A DNA stretch of 6,123 nt from Allobrachymonas sp. (GCA_012036375.1 JAAUOI010000193.1:1-6123), one strand, 5' to 3'; positions 1 through 5,938 are shown, counted from the first letter of the stretch. Notes: generated from the letters alone by a model not told the origin. A program made the numbers and translations.

Positions 1-213
1 GCTAGGCACTTGAAAACGGGGTTAAGTTTCGTCATCAGGGTAAACCCAAATTTCTGACTCAAGCTGACGATTTCGCTTCAAAAAAGTCATAACTGATTGA
101 CCTTAGTTGCAGTGTTGGATGTTTTGCAAAGACTTGTGCTGGTGCGGGTTTAGTTTCATACTGCGTTTGTCCGCAGTTGTCTGGGACACATTTTTTCTAT
201 TCTGGAGACACAC
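1..213 (+). promoter_or_regulatory. Leader and putative promoter region upstream of dctP
   Basis: No coding region is supported here. It should contain the promoter of the TRAP operon. The only recognisable -35-like hexamer is TTGACC (97-102), without a convincing -10 at proper spacing, so the promoter is not located with confidence. Possible regulator sites are a perfect 6-base inverted repeat ACTGCG/CGCAGT (160-165 and 172-177) and a small palindrome GGGTAAACCC (38-47). A T6 run (191-196) lies before the ribosome binding site. A near-duplicate, CTGGGACACA (181-190) and CTGGAGACACA (202-212), sits just before the start codon, and the second copy supplies the Shine-Dalgarno. Binding of any regulator is inference. 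Confidence 0.35.
204..208 (+). promoter_or_regulatory. Ribosome binding site of dctP
   Basis: GGAGA ends five bases before the ATG at 214. It is a good match to the anti-Shine-Dalgarno and fixes the dctP start, because this is also the ATG that puts the twin-arginine motif at the proper depth from the N terminus. Confidence 0.7.
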
Positions 214-1344
214 ATGACCGACAAAGCCCTTGCCTCTCAATCGCAAGACAAACCCGCCCGCCGTGGCTTCCTCAAAGCTGCTGCCGCAGGCGCTGCGATG
301 ACCGCCCCGATGGTGGCCACCGCGCAGACGACCACCACCTTGCGCTTCCAAAGCACCTGGCCTGCGAAGGATATTTTTCACGAATATGCGAATGACTTTG
401 CCAGCAAGGTCAACGCCATGGGCGGTGGGCGTTTGAAAATTGAGGTGTTGCCATCGGGATCGGTTGTCCCCGCGTTTCAGTTGCTCGATGCGGTGAACAA
501 AGGCACGCTCGATGGCGGCCACGGCGTGGTGGCGTATCACTATGGCAAAAATAACGCCTTGGCTCTGTGGGGCTCGGGTCCTGCTTACGGTATGGATCCC
601 AACATGGTGCTTGCGTGGCACAACTACGGCGGCGGCAAAGCGCTGCTAGAAGAGATTTACAAAGCCATCAACATGGATGTGGTGAGTTTCCTCTATGGCC
701 CCATGCCCACGCAGCCATTGGGTTGGTTCAAAAAGCCAGTGTCTAAAGTGGCGGATATGAAGGGCCTCAAATTCCGCACCGTGGGCTTGGCTGTGGATGT
801 ATTCAAAGAGTTGGGCACGGCGGTGAACCCGCTGCCAGGCGGTGAGATTGTTCCTGCGCTGGATCGCGGTTTGATTGATGCGGCAGAATTTAATAATGCC
901 ACTTCAGACCGCTTGCTCGGCTTCCCTGATGTGGTGAAAAACTGCATGCTGCAATCCTTCCACCAAAGCGGAGAGCAGTTTGAAATCTTGTTCAACAAGG
1001 CCAAGTACAACGCCCTGCCTGCCGAGCTCAAAGCAGTGATTGACTTTGCAGTGCAAGCCTCTAGCGCCGATATGAGCTGGAAAGCGATTCAGCGCAATTC
1101 TGAGGACTATCAAGCGCTGAAAAAGCAAGGCGTGAAGTTCTACAAAACACCCGATGCCGTGCTCAAAGCGCAGCTTGATGCGTGGGACAAAGTGATTGCC
1201 GAGAAAGCCAAAGAAAACGCGCTGTTCCAAAAAGTATTGGACTCGCAAAAAGCCTTTGCCCAGCGCGCCGGCCAGTGGCAAAACGATTACACCGTGGATT
1301 TCAAAATGGCTTGGAATCGCTACTTCGGCGCGAAGAAAGCTTGA
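214..1344 (+). CDS. dctP: TRAP transporter periplasmic solute-binding protein (DctP family, TakP-like)
   Basis: This 376-residue protein is the extracytoplasmic binding component of a tripartite ATP-independent periplasmic transporter. It captures a carboxylate ligand in the periplasm and hands it to the DctQM permease. Residues 16-37 are a Tat signal: twin arginines in RRGFLK (16-21), an alanine-rich hydrophobic stretch, and a likely cleavage site after ATA (35-37). The mature part fits the DctP fold. In TQPLGWF (166-172), Q167 lies 21 residues before R188 in LKFRT, the same spacing as the sodium ligand Gln154 and substrate-binding Arg175 of TakP (numbers recalled). PGGEIVPALDRGLIDAAEF (208-226) carries E225, matching TakP Glu214; the TakP tryptophan after it is F226 here. 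This suggests a sodium-assisted 2-oxoacid or similar monocarboxylate ligand, but the real substrate cannot be read from sequence. The family also includes the FcbT1 chlorobenzoate binding proteins. It is first in the operon, with a terminator directly downstream that would favour its excess over the membrane subunits. Confidence 0.93.
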   Translation: MTDKALASQSQDKPARRGFLKAAAAGAAMTAPMVATAQTTTTLRFQSTWPAKDIFHEYANDFASKVNAMGGGRLKIEVLPSGSVVPAFQLLDAVNKGTLDGGHGVVAYHYGKNNALALWGSGPAYGMDPNMVLAWHNYGGGKALLEEIYKAINMDVVSFLYGPMPTQPLGWFKKPVSKVADMKGLKFRTVGLAVDVFKELGTAVNPLPGGEIVPALDRGLIDAAEFNNATSDRLLGFPDVVKNCMLQSFHQSGEQFEILFNKAKYNALPAELKAVIDFAVQASSADMSWKAIQRNSEDYQALKKQGVKFYKTPDAVLKAQLDAWDKVIAEKAKENALFQKVLDSQKAFAQRAGQWQNDYTVDFKMAWNRYFGAKKA

Positions 1345-1357
1345 AGTTGAAAGCTTG

Positions 1358-1393
1358 AAGAGCAACTGCCGAAAGGGTGGTTGCTCTTTTTTT
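1358..1393 (+). terminator. Intrinsic terminator / attenuator between dctP and dctQ
   Basis: A long hairpin starts 14 bases after the dctP stop. AAGAGCAAC (1358-1366) pairs with GTTGCTCTT (1380-1388), extended by two G-T wobbles and two C-G pairs to a 5-base loop GAAAG (1371-1375). A run of seven T (1387-1393) follows. This is a textbook rho-independent terminator. Because dctQ and dctM lie downstream on the same strand without an obvious promoter of their own, it probably acts as a partial terminator that lowers membrane-subunit expression relative to the binding protein; that role is inference. Confidence 0.88.
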
Positions 1394-1447
1394 AATAGCA
1401 TTTAGCGCATATTCTGTGCGGGCTATCGGCTAATTTGGCTTAAAAAC

Positions 1448-2068
1448 ATGCAAAAAATACTCCTTGCCGTTGATCAAGTCTCCACATGGGTGGGGCAGTT
1501 GTTTTCTTGGTTGATCGTGTTGCTCACATTGCTGATCAGTTGGGAAGTGTTCTCCCGCTATGTGCTCAACAAGCCGCACGGCTGGGCGCTGGATGCGCAA
1601 ATTATTTTGTATGGCACGCTGTTCATGATGGCGGGCGCGTACACCTTGGCCAAGAACAACCATGTGCGCGGTGATGTGCTTTACAGTTTCTTTGAACCAC
1701 GCACACAGGCTTGGGTGGATTTGGTGCTGTACATCGTGTTTTTCTTGCCCGGCGTGTTTGCCATGACTTGGGCGGGCTGGACGTTTGCTGCCGATGCGGT
1801 GGCTATCAAAGAGCAAACCTTCTCAGCCGACCCGCTGCCGATCTATCCATTCAAAGCCGTGATCCCGATTGCAGCGGCGCTGCTACTGGCGCAGGGTTTG
1901 GTCGAGATCGTGCGCTGCATCGCCTGCATCCGCACAGGCGCATGGCCTTCGCGTGGGCAAGACGTGGAAGAGGTGGATGTGGAAAAACTCAAAGAGATGG
2001 TGCAAGTCAAAGATGAAGACATTGTTGCCGCTGGTCAGGCTGCTCTGAAGAAGGCAGGCCAGCCATGA
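1448..2068 (+). CDS. dctQ: TRAP transporter small permease subunit (DctQ family)
   Basis: This 206-residue inner-membrane protein partners DctM in the TRAP permease. Four hydrophobic segments fit the DctQ topology: about 16-38, 50-68, 88-112 and 136-157. The family signature is clear around residues 32-77: WEVFSRYVLN with E33 and R37 in the first helix, then the GTLFMMAGAYTLAKNNHVRGD stretch containing HVRGD (72-76). The C-terminal 40 or so residues (167-206) are highly charged and helix-like, a cytoplasmic tail beyond the last membrane helix that makes the protein longer than a minimal DctQ. The ATG at 1448 has no strong Shine-Dalgarno, but it places the first helix correctly and no better start is seen. 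The stop overlaps the dctM start as ATGA, which implies translational coupling. DctQ and DctM are known to form one QM complex driven by a sodium gradient. Confidence 0.92.
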   Translation: MQKILLAVDQVSTWVGQLFSWLIVLLTLLISWEVFSRYVLNKPHGWALDAQIILYGTLFMMAGAYTLAKNNHVRGDVLYSFFEPRTQAWVDLVLYIVFFLPGVFAMTWAGWTFAADAVAIKEQTFSADPLPIYPFKAVIPIAAALLLAQGLVEIVRCIACIRTGAWPSRGQDVEEVDVEKLKEMVQVKDEDIVAAGQAALKKAGQP

Positions 2069-3027
2069 AAATCAAAAAAGAACTGTACTTTGGCTTTTCG
2101 CTGATGGCGCTGATCCTGGCGGGCACAGCCTATATGCTGATTTCCGCGCCCAGCGTGACCAATGGCCATTTGGGCTTGATGATGCTGGCGCTCGTGGTCG
2201 TGGCGATCATGATGGGCTTTCCCACTGCGTTCACGCTGATGGGCATGGGCATGATTTTTACGTGGATCGCCTACGAGCAAGACGTGAATAAAACGCTCAC
2301 GCTGATGGTGCAATCGGCCTTCAAGGTGATGAGCAACGATGTTCTGATCTCCATTCCGCTCTTCGTTTTCATGGGCTATTTGGTCGAGCGTGCGAACTTG
2401 ATTGAAAAACTGTTCCGCAGTTTGCACCTTGCGATGGCTCGCGTGCCGGGCTCGCTGGCTGTGGCCACGCTGCTGACCTGCGCCGTGTTTGCCACCGCCA
2501 CCGGCATCGTGGGCGCGGTGGTCACGCTGATGGGCTTGCTGGCTTTTCCGCAAATGCTGCGTGCGGGCTACGACACGAAATTGGCCGCAGGTGCCATCAC
2601 AGCGGGCGGATGCCTTGGCATTTTGATTCCACCATCGGTGATGCTCATTGTGTATGGCGCAACTGCGGGTGTGTCGGTGGTGCAACTCTATGCCGGCGCT
2701 TTGTTTCCCGGCTTGATGCTGGCGGGGTTGTATATTTCTTACGTCATCATCATCGCGAAACTTAAGCCTGAGATGGCGCCGCCTTTGCCCATGCATGAGC
2801 GGCAGATTGATTTGCCAGCCATGTCGCACAAGCTGCTGCGAGGCGTGGTCACGGGCGTGAATACCCGCGCTCTTCCAGCGCTGCTTGGCGGTTTGCGGGG
2901 CTCGCGCAATGCGGGCGTTCCGATAGGATTTTTGCTACGGCAATTGGGCGTTGCTTTGCTGCCTTTGGCGCTGTTTTGGTGGTGGCAGGGTTGTCGTATC
3001 GCGCTGCCACTGCGCCTGCTGCTGTAG
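2065..3027 (+). CDS. DctM N-terminal fragment (first half of TRAP large permease)
   Basis: This open stretch of 320 codons covers the N-terminal half of DctM. The ATG overlaps the dctQ stop and has AAGG (2051-2054) ten bases upstream. Visible family features are hydrophobic segments near residues 8-27, 35-52 and 54-70; PLFVFMGYLVERANLIEKLF (98-117); GSLAVATLLTCAVFATATGIVGA (129-151), equivalent to the usual glycine/serine-rich GSS region but with threonine and valine in place of the serines; and the hallmark AAGAITAGGCLGILIPPS (174-191) hairpin, part of the transport core. Residues 230-246 (AKLKPEMAPPLP) are the cytoplasmic connector. From about 280 an extra hydrophobic segment begins (FLLRQLGVALLPLAL). 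The last 17 or so residues after codon 303 are out-of-frame and rich in Trp and Leu, so the natural protein does not end here. Confidence 0.75.
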   Translation: MKIKKELYFGFSLMALILAGTAYMLISAPSVTNGHLGLMMLALVVVAIMMGFPTAFTLMGMGMIFTWIAYEQDVNKTLTLMVQSAFKVMSNDVLISIPLFVFMGYLVERANLIEKLFRSLHLAMARVPGSLAVATLLTCAVFATATGIVGAVVTLMGLLAFPQMLRAGYDTKLAAGAITAGGCLGILIPPSVMLIVYGATAGVSVVQLYAGALFPGLMLAGLYISYVIIIAKLKPEMAPPLPMHERQIDLPAMSHKLLRGVVTGVNTRALPALLGGLRGSRNAGVPIGFLLRQLGVALLPLALFWWWQGCRIALPLRLLL

Positions 3028-4139
3028 AGGAAGTGCCCGCAGCTTTGGTGAGCACCAATGAAGGGGGCGAGTCAAAATCAGCAGATGCGCCATCTAGCTC
3101 GGGTGGCTTGGCCGAGCCGCCGAGTGACGACAAAGCAGAGAAAAAGAAGCCATCATCTACGGGCTTGGCAGAACCTCCAAGTGATGACAAAGCTGAAAAC
3201 AAAGAAGCTGCATCAACCAGTTTGGCCGAACCCCCGAGTACTGACAAACCTGATACTGCCACGGGTCTGAGCGAGCCGCCAAGCGCTGCTTCTGCCGCTG
3301 CAAGCAGCGCGGCAACCACGTCTGGCACTTCACCTGCGCCCGCACAAACGACCGCCGAAGCCCCCGCGACAGCATCCGAGCGCGTGCCAGCGGGCAAAGG
3401 TTTTTGGATTGGCTTGGGCGTGGGCGCATTCGCCTTGGCGCTCTTCTATGCGCTTTTGAGTTTCGCGCGGCTTGAAATTTTCAAGATGCTGCTGTCTTCC
3501 TTCTTCCCGCTGGTGGTGTTGATCTTGGCGGTGCTGGGCTCGATTGTGCTTGGGCTGGCCACGCCGACCGAGGCGGCTGCGGTGGGCGCATTGGGCGGCG
3601 CGTTACTTGCAGGCGCGTATGGGCGCTTGAACTACGGTGTGGTGAAAGAGTCCGCCTATCTGACGGCCAAGACATCGGCCATGGTCTGCTGGCTGTTCGT
3701 CGGTTCGGCCATTTTCTCTGCGGCATTTGCGCTCTTGGGTGGGCAAGAATTGGTGGAGAAATGGGTGATGTCGATGAACCTTAGCAAAGTGGAGTTTTTG
3801 ATCTTGAGCCAAATCATCATCTTCATCCTCGGCTGGCCATTGGAGTGGACGGAGATCATCGTGATCTTCATGCCGATCTTTATTCCGCTTTTGGATAACT
3901 TCGGTGTCGATCCGCTGTTCTTCGGCTTGCTTGTCGCTTTGAATTTGCAAACCGCATTTCTCAGCCCGCCCGTTGCGATGGCAGCGTTTTATTTGAAGGG
4001 CGTGAGTCCACCACATGTGACGCTCAATCAAATCTTCGCGGGTATGCTGCCGTTTATGGGCATTCAAGTGGTGGCAATTATTCTGCTGTACATGTTCCCA
4101 GCAATTGGCATGTGGTTACCTACGGTGCTTTACCGCTGA
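2976..4139 (+). CDS. DctM C-terminal fragment with repeat-bearing insert
   Basis: This stretch of 387 codons is open one base back from the N-terminal part. TTG at 2976 is only the first possible start and has no Shine-Dalgarno. A GAGGA lies at 3027-3031 over the upstream stop, with TTG 3045 and GTG 3048 behind it, so reinitiation there is conceivable but weak. Residues 2-8 finish an extra membrane segment. Residues 9-140 are hydrophilic, rich in Ala, Ser, Pro, Glu and Lys, with four GLAEPPS-type repeats. A second extra segment follows at 143-168. From 171 on it is ordinary DctM: LGLATPTEAAAVGALGGALLA (192-212), ILGWPLEWTEIIVIFMPIFIP (284-304), and NLQTAFLSPPVAMAAFYLKGV (323-343), the second-half hairpin, ending with a last hydrophobic segment (354-381). 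The fold needs both halves, so this piece alone should not transport. Confidence 0.72.
   Translation: MVVAGLSYRAATAPAAVEEVPAALVSTNEGGESKSADAPSSSGGLAEPPSDDKAEKKKPSSTGLAEPPSDDKAENKEAASTSLAEPPSTDKPDTATGLSEPPSAASAAASSAATTSGTSPAPAQTTAEAPATASERVPAGKGFWIGLGVGAFALALFYALLSFARLEIFKMLLSSFFPLVVLILAVLGSIVLGLATPTEAAAVGALGGALLAGAYGRLNYGVVKESAYLTAKTSAMVCWLFVGSAIFSAAFALLGGQELVEKWVMSMNLSKVEFLILSQIIIFILGWPLEWTEIIVIFMPIFIPLLDNFGVDPLFFGLLVALNLQTAFLSPPVAMAAFYLKGVSPPHVTLNQIFAGMLPFMGIQVVAIILLYMFPAIGMWLPTVLYR
3105..3284 (+). repeat. Degenerate tandem repeat coding for GLAEPPS units within dctM
   Basis: Four in-frame copies begin at 3105, 3162, 3219 and 3264. The first three are spaced exactly 57 bases (19 residues) apart and the fourth 45 bases (15 residues). 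They encode GLAEPPSDDKAE, GLAEPPSDDKAE, SLAEPPSTDKPD and GLSEPPS. Synonymous codons differ between copies (GCC GAG CCG CCG against GCA GAA CCT CCA), so the protein motif is kept while the DNA has drifted. That argues for an old duplication under protein-level constraint, or codon-level drift, rather than recent slippage. Confidence 0.8.
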
Positions 4140-4149
4140 GTTTGAAGTT

Positions 4150-4191
4150 GCGCGGAGTACTATTGAATACATAGCACTCCGCGCTCGTTTT
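4150..4191 (+). terminator. Rho-independent terminator at the end of the TRAP operon
   Basis: GCGCGGAGT (4150-4158) pairs perfectly with ACTCCGCGC (4176-4184). After one mismatch, CTAT (4160-4163) pairs with ATAG (4171-4174) across a 7-base loop. The tail TCGTTTTA (4185-4192) is a modest U-tract. It starts 11 bases after the dctM stop and lies between convergent genes. The reverse strand lacks a T-run after the hairpin, so it serves mainly the plus strand. Confidence 0.75.
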
Positions 4192-4222
4192 ATGCCGGCT
4201 AGAGGTTTATTTGGCGTCAAAT

Positions 4223-5248
4223 TTAGGGTGTGTAGACGCGCATCACAGCGCGTACAAAGCCATGATCGGAGCGGCTTCTGTCTTTGCCTTCTTGCAAATG
4301 GTCATTGAAATAATCCACACGGCGCACATCGCCGATACTGAACTTGCTGCGCGGTAAAAACTCTTCGCTCACGAAAATTTGATCGAGCACCTCGGGTGAT
4401 CCTTGGTGGATATGACTGTAGGCCACATCGCGCTTCAATGCCATCTCTCCTTGCACCTCGTAGGCATTCCACAGCGCCGCATCGCGGGCGGCTTTGTCGT
4501 AGGCCACTTCACCCGTGGCGGCGATGATTTGCGTGGTGACGCTATGCGGGCCATCGTTGAAATCGCCCATCACGATCAGCGGCTCGCGTGTTTTGTGCAG
4601 CACATCCACCACGATGTGCCGCATGGCAGCCGCTTCTGCGCCGCGCATCATCAGGCTGCGTAGCGTGGCCAGCGCAGTAATTTTTGGGTCTTCACGATTT
4701 TCAAGCGGCTCGCCTTGTTCGTTTTGCAAAAACTTAGGCCGCTTGCTTTTCATGTGCGCAGTCAGCACATGCAGGCGCTGGCCATGCTTCATGCGCAGCG
4801 TGGCCAAGAGCGGAGGGCGCTCGAATTTGGCATGCTCGCCGAGGCCGGGGATTTGAATGCGCAGTTCACTGGGAAATTCCGAAAAAGACTGTAGTTTTTC
4901 AACTTCTAAGCGAGTGATGATGCCCACGCGCGGTGTGTCCTGAGCACCGTTGTGTTTCTCATTGTTTTCTGCCCCCGGCACAGCCACCGTGCTGTAGCGC
5001 AAACCCGAGCGCGACACCGCAGCCTTGATCGCAGCTTCATCCCACACCTCCTGCACCGCGAGCACATCCGCATTGAGCGCCGCAATCCGCCCGCCTAACC
5101 ACTCGATCTTGCGCTCAAATTCGTTTTGCGAATACGTGTCTTGATTGGCGTAAAACGTGCGCCCCGGGTTGGCGAGATTCAACACGTTCGCTGTGGCAAC
5201 GGTGAGCGTGGTGACCATGCGCTGGTCATGCTGAGGATTTGAGTTCAT
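4223..5248 (-). CDS. Endonuclease/exonuclease/phosphatase (EEP) superfamily hydrolase
   Basis: This 341-residue soluble protein has the complete motif set of the EEP fold, a metal-dependent phosphodiesterase or phosphomonoesterase. Visible are the asparagine strand ATANVLNL (18-25, N21), the catalytic glutamate in LAVQEVWD (63-70, E67), LTAHMKSKR (162-170, H165), GDFND (228-232, D229 and N231), the substrate-positioning LDQIFVS (288-294, D289) and the final SDHGF (327-331, D328 and H329). The stretch around FERKIEWLGGRIAALNADVLAVQEV resembles the MnuA/DNase I-like branch, but the substrate (DNA, RNA, phospholipid or other phosphoester) cannot be told from sequence. No signal peptide is evident, so it is probably cytoplasmic. 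The chosen ATG lies 6 bases after the toxin stop; the ATG at 5218 (residue 11) is an alternative just before the first strand. Neither has a clear Shine-Dalgarno, which fits coupling to the upstream gene. It runs convergently to the TRAP operon. Confidence 0.88.
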   Translation of the reverse strand: MNSNPQHDQRMVTTLTVATANVLNLANPGRTFYANQDTYSQNEFERKIEWLGGRIAALNADVLAVQEVWDEAAIKAAVSRSGLRYSTVAVPGAENNEKHNGAQDTPRVGIITRLEVEKLQSFSEFPSELRIQIPGLGEHAKFERPPLLATLRMKHGQRLHVLTAHMKSKRPKFLQNEQGEPLENREDPKITALATLRSLMMRGAEAAAMRHIVVDVLHKTREPLIVMGDFNDGPHSVTTQIIAATGEVAYDKAARDAALWNAYEVQGEMALKRDVAYSHIHQGSPEVLDQIFVSEEFLPRSKFSIGDVRRVDYFNDHLQEGKDRSRSDHGFVRAVMRVYTP

Positions 5249-5254
5249 GCCGCA

Positions 5255-5668
5255 TTATGGGCAAATTTGTGCAATCACTTGCCTGCCGTTTTTTCTGTAG
5301 ATATTGAAATCGCTGTCCAGCGTGAAAACCGGGCTTTTCGGATGCAGCTCCGCAAGCCGCACCACGCATGCATCGGCCAAAGACATGGGCACATTCACAT
5401 AGCGCTTGAGCATCGCCAGCAGCGCCGCATGCTGATCTTCTACATGCAGGCCAATTGACAAAAAGTTCTCACCAATCATCTCAACCAGCGCTTCCCGCGC
5501 TCCTTTGATGCGGCTCGTGAGATACGTGGCTTCTGCCAACACAGCTTCGCAGGTGATCATCGGTGGCCGAATGTCTGCCATTTGCAGCATGACCCAATCG
5601 TGGGCACTGTCCTGCCGATTCAGGAGCGCGACTAACGGGCCCGTGTCAACGATCACCTTGGTCTTCAC
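5255..5668 (-). CDS. vapC: PIN-domain ribonuclease toxin, VapC-like
   Basis: This 137-residue protein is a single PIN domain, the fold of VapC toxins, which cleave RNA with magnesium or manganese bound by an acidic cluster. The acidic residues are present: D8 in IVDTGPL (6-12), E41 and E45 in CEAVLAEA (40-47), D99 in SLADACVV (96-103) and D118/D120 in TLDSDF (116-121). Length and layout match the family. The start is GTG at 5668, whose bases overlap the TGA stop of the antitoxin gene; AAAGG lies about nine bases upstream inside that gene. Pairing with a ribbon-helix-helix protein makes a type II toxin-antitoxin role likely. The RNA target is unknown, and some chromosomal PIN pairs of this kind have weak or no toxicity. 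A hairpin-forming dyad surrounds the start codon. The EEP hydrolase gene follows 6 bases after the stop. Confidence 0.87.
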   Translation of the reverse strand: MKTKVIVDTGPLVALLNRQDSAHDWVMLQMADIRPPMITCEAVLAEATYLTSRIKGAREALVEMIGENFLSIGLHVEDQHAALLAMLKRYVNVPMSLADACVVRLAELHPKSPVFTLDSDFNIYRKNGRQVIAQICP

Positions 5669-5675
5669 TGACCAA
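5658..5675 (-). promoter_or_regulatory. Inverted repeat over the antitoxin stop / toxin start
   Basis: TTGGTC (5658-5663) and GACCAA (5670-5675) are perfect complements separated by six bases. In the minus-strand transcript the overlapping TGA stop and GUG start fall in the 6-base loop and its edge. Such a hairpin could limit toxin initiation and make it depend on ribosomes finishing the antitoxin. The pairing is seen; the regulatory effect is inference, and a 6-pair stem of this size can occur by chance. Confidence 0.4.
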
Positions 5676-5901
5676 AGCCTTTCATGTGCTTCGGATTGGT
5701 GGACAAATCTGCCGGCCCGCTGCCGATGCCCACCCAGCGCGAGGCTTGCGCAGCAGCGGATTGCGGCGCAGCTTGGTCGCTTGCAAAATAAGCAGCCAAA
5801 GCGGCGCGAATCACGTCACTTTGGCTGACTGATTTTTGCAGCGCCTGTTGCACCACGCTCTCCAGCATGGACTCAGGCAGTTTGATCGAAATGGCTTTCA
5901 T
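5665..5901 (-). CDS. vapB: Ribbon-helix-helix (CopG/MetJ-like) antitoxin of the PIN toxin
   Basis: From the ATG at 5901 this is a 78-residue protein. Residues 2-8 (KAISIKL) form the DNA-binding beta strand, 10-24 the first helix and 26-40 (SQSDVIRAALAAYF) the second helix of a ribbon-helix-helix fold. An alanine-rich linker follows, then the tail WVGIGSGPADLSTNPKHMKGFGQ (56-78), typical of antitoxins of this PIN group, where the DLSTNPxHxxGFG end is thought to occupy the toxin active site. A TTG at 5928 would add nine residues (MPDLKYNLG) that do not belong to the fold, so ATG 5901 is preferred. No strong Shine-Dalgarno is visible before either start. The stop overlaps the toxin GTG by four bases. 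Such antitoxins usually repress their own promoter; an imperfect dyad lies just upstream. Confidence 0.85.
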   Translation of the reverse strand: MKAISIKLPESMLESVVQQALQKSVSQSDVIRAALAAYFASDQAAPQSAAAQASRWVGIGSGPADLSTNPKHMKGFGQ

Positions 5902-5938
5902 GCCAAGATTGTATTTCAAATCTGGCAAATGGGTATAA
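5902..5938 (-). promoter_or_regulatory. Putative vapBC promoter/operator
   Basis: An imperfect inverted repeat, GCCAAGATT (5902-5910) and AATCTGGC (5919-5926) with one unpaired base, lies directly before the antitoxin ATG. On the minus strand a -10-like TTATAC (5938-5933) precedes it and TACAAT is present nearer the start, but no good -35 is seen at standard distance. A palindrome overlapping the promoter is the usual target of a ribbon-helix-helix antitoxin acting on its own operon, so this is the best operator candidate. It is not proved by sequence alone. Confidence 0.35.

Larger units (their letters stand above)
2065..4139 (+). pseudogene. dctM: TRAP transporter large permease subunit DctM, interrupted by a frameshift
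   Basis: The two halves of a single DctM lie in different frames. The first frame matches the family down to LLPLAL (codon 302), then turns into WWWQGC and stops at 3025-3027. One base back, the other frame carries on smoothly as VLVVAGLSYRAAT and stays open for about 387 codons to 4139. The junction is at about 2970-2980 in GCTGTTTTGGTGG, consistent with loss of one base, for example a G between CTG and TTTT. Repaired, the product would have about 691 residues against roughly 430-450 for ordinary DctM. The surplus, about residues 245-470, is an insert between the two inverted halves of the transporter. Everything downstream is intact and has normal family motifs, so this is a very recent mutation or a sequence error. 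No canonical -1 slippery heptamer is in phase, so programmed frameshifting is not supported. If real, the break would be expected to disable transport. Confidence 0.8.

Noticed and set aside
103..621. Antisense open frame of 172 codons opposite the start of dctP
   Set aside because: It overlaps the strongly supported dctP, has no family features and a His/Arg/Gly-rich composition typical of shadow frames.
2035..2829. Long antisense open frame (264 codons) opposite dctM
   Set aside because: Composition is His/Gln/Arg-rich with no recognisable motif, and it lies opposite a clearly coding DctM region; it is a codon-bias shadow.
2968..2985. Programmed -1 frameshift in dctM
   Set aside because: The in-phase heptamer G TTT TGG would force mismatched re-pairing and no obvious downstream stimulatory hairpin was recognised, so mutation or sequencing error is simpler.
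2849..3397. Antisense frame of 182 codons opposite the repeat region, with its own internal repeats
   Set aside because: Its repeats merely mirror the GLAEPPS repeats of dctM, and the sense frame joins two halves of a known family.
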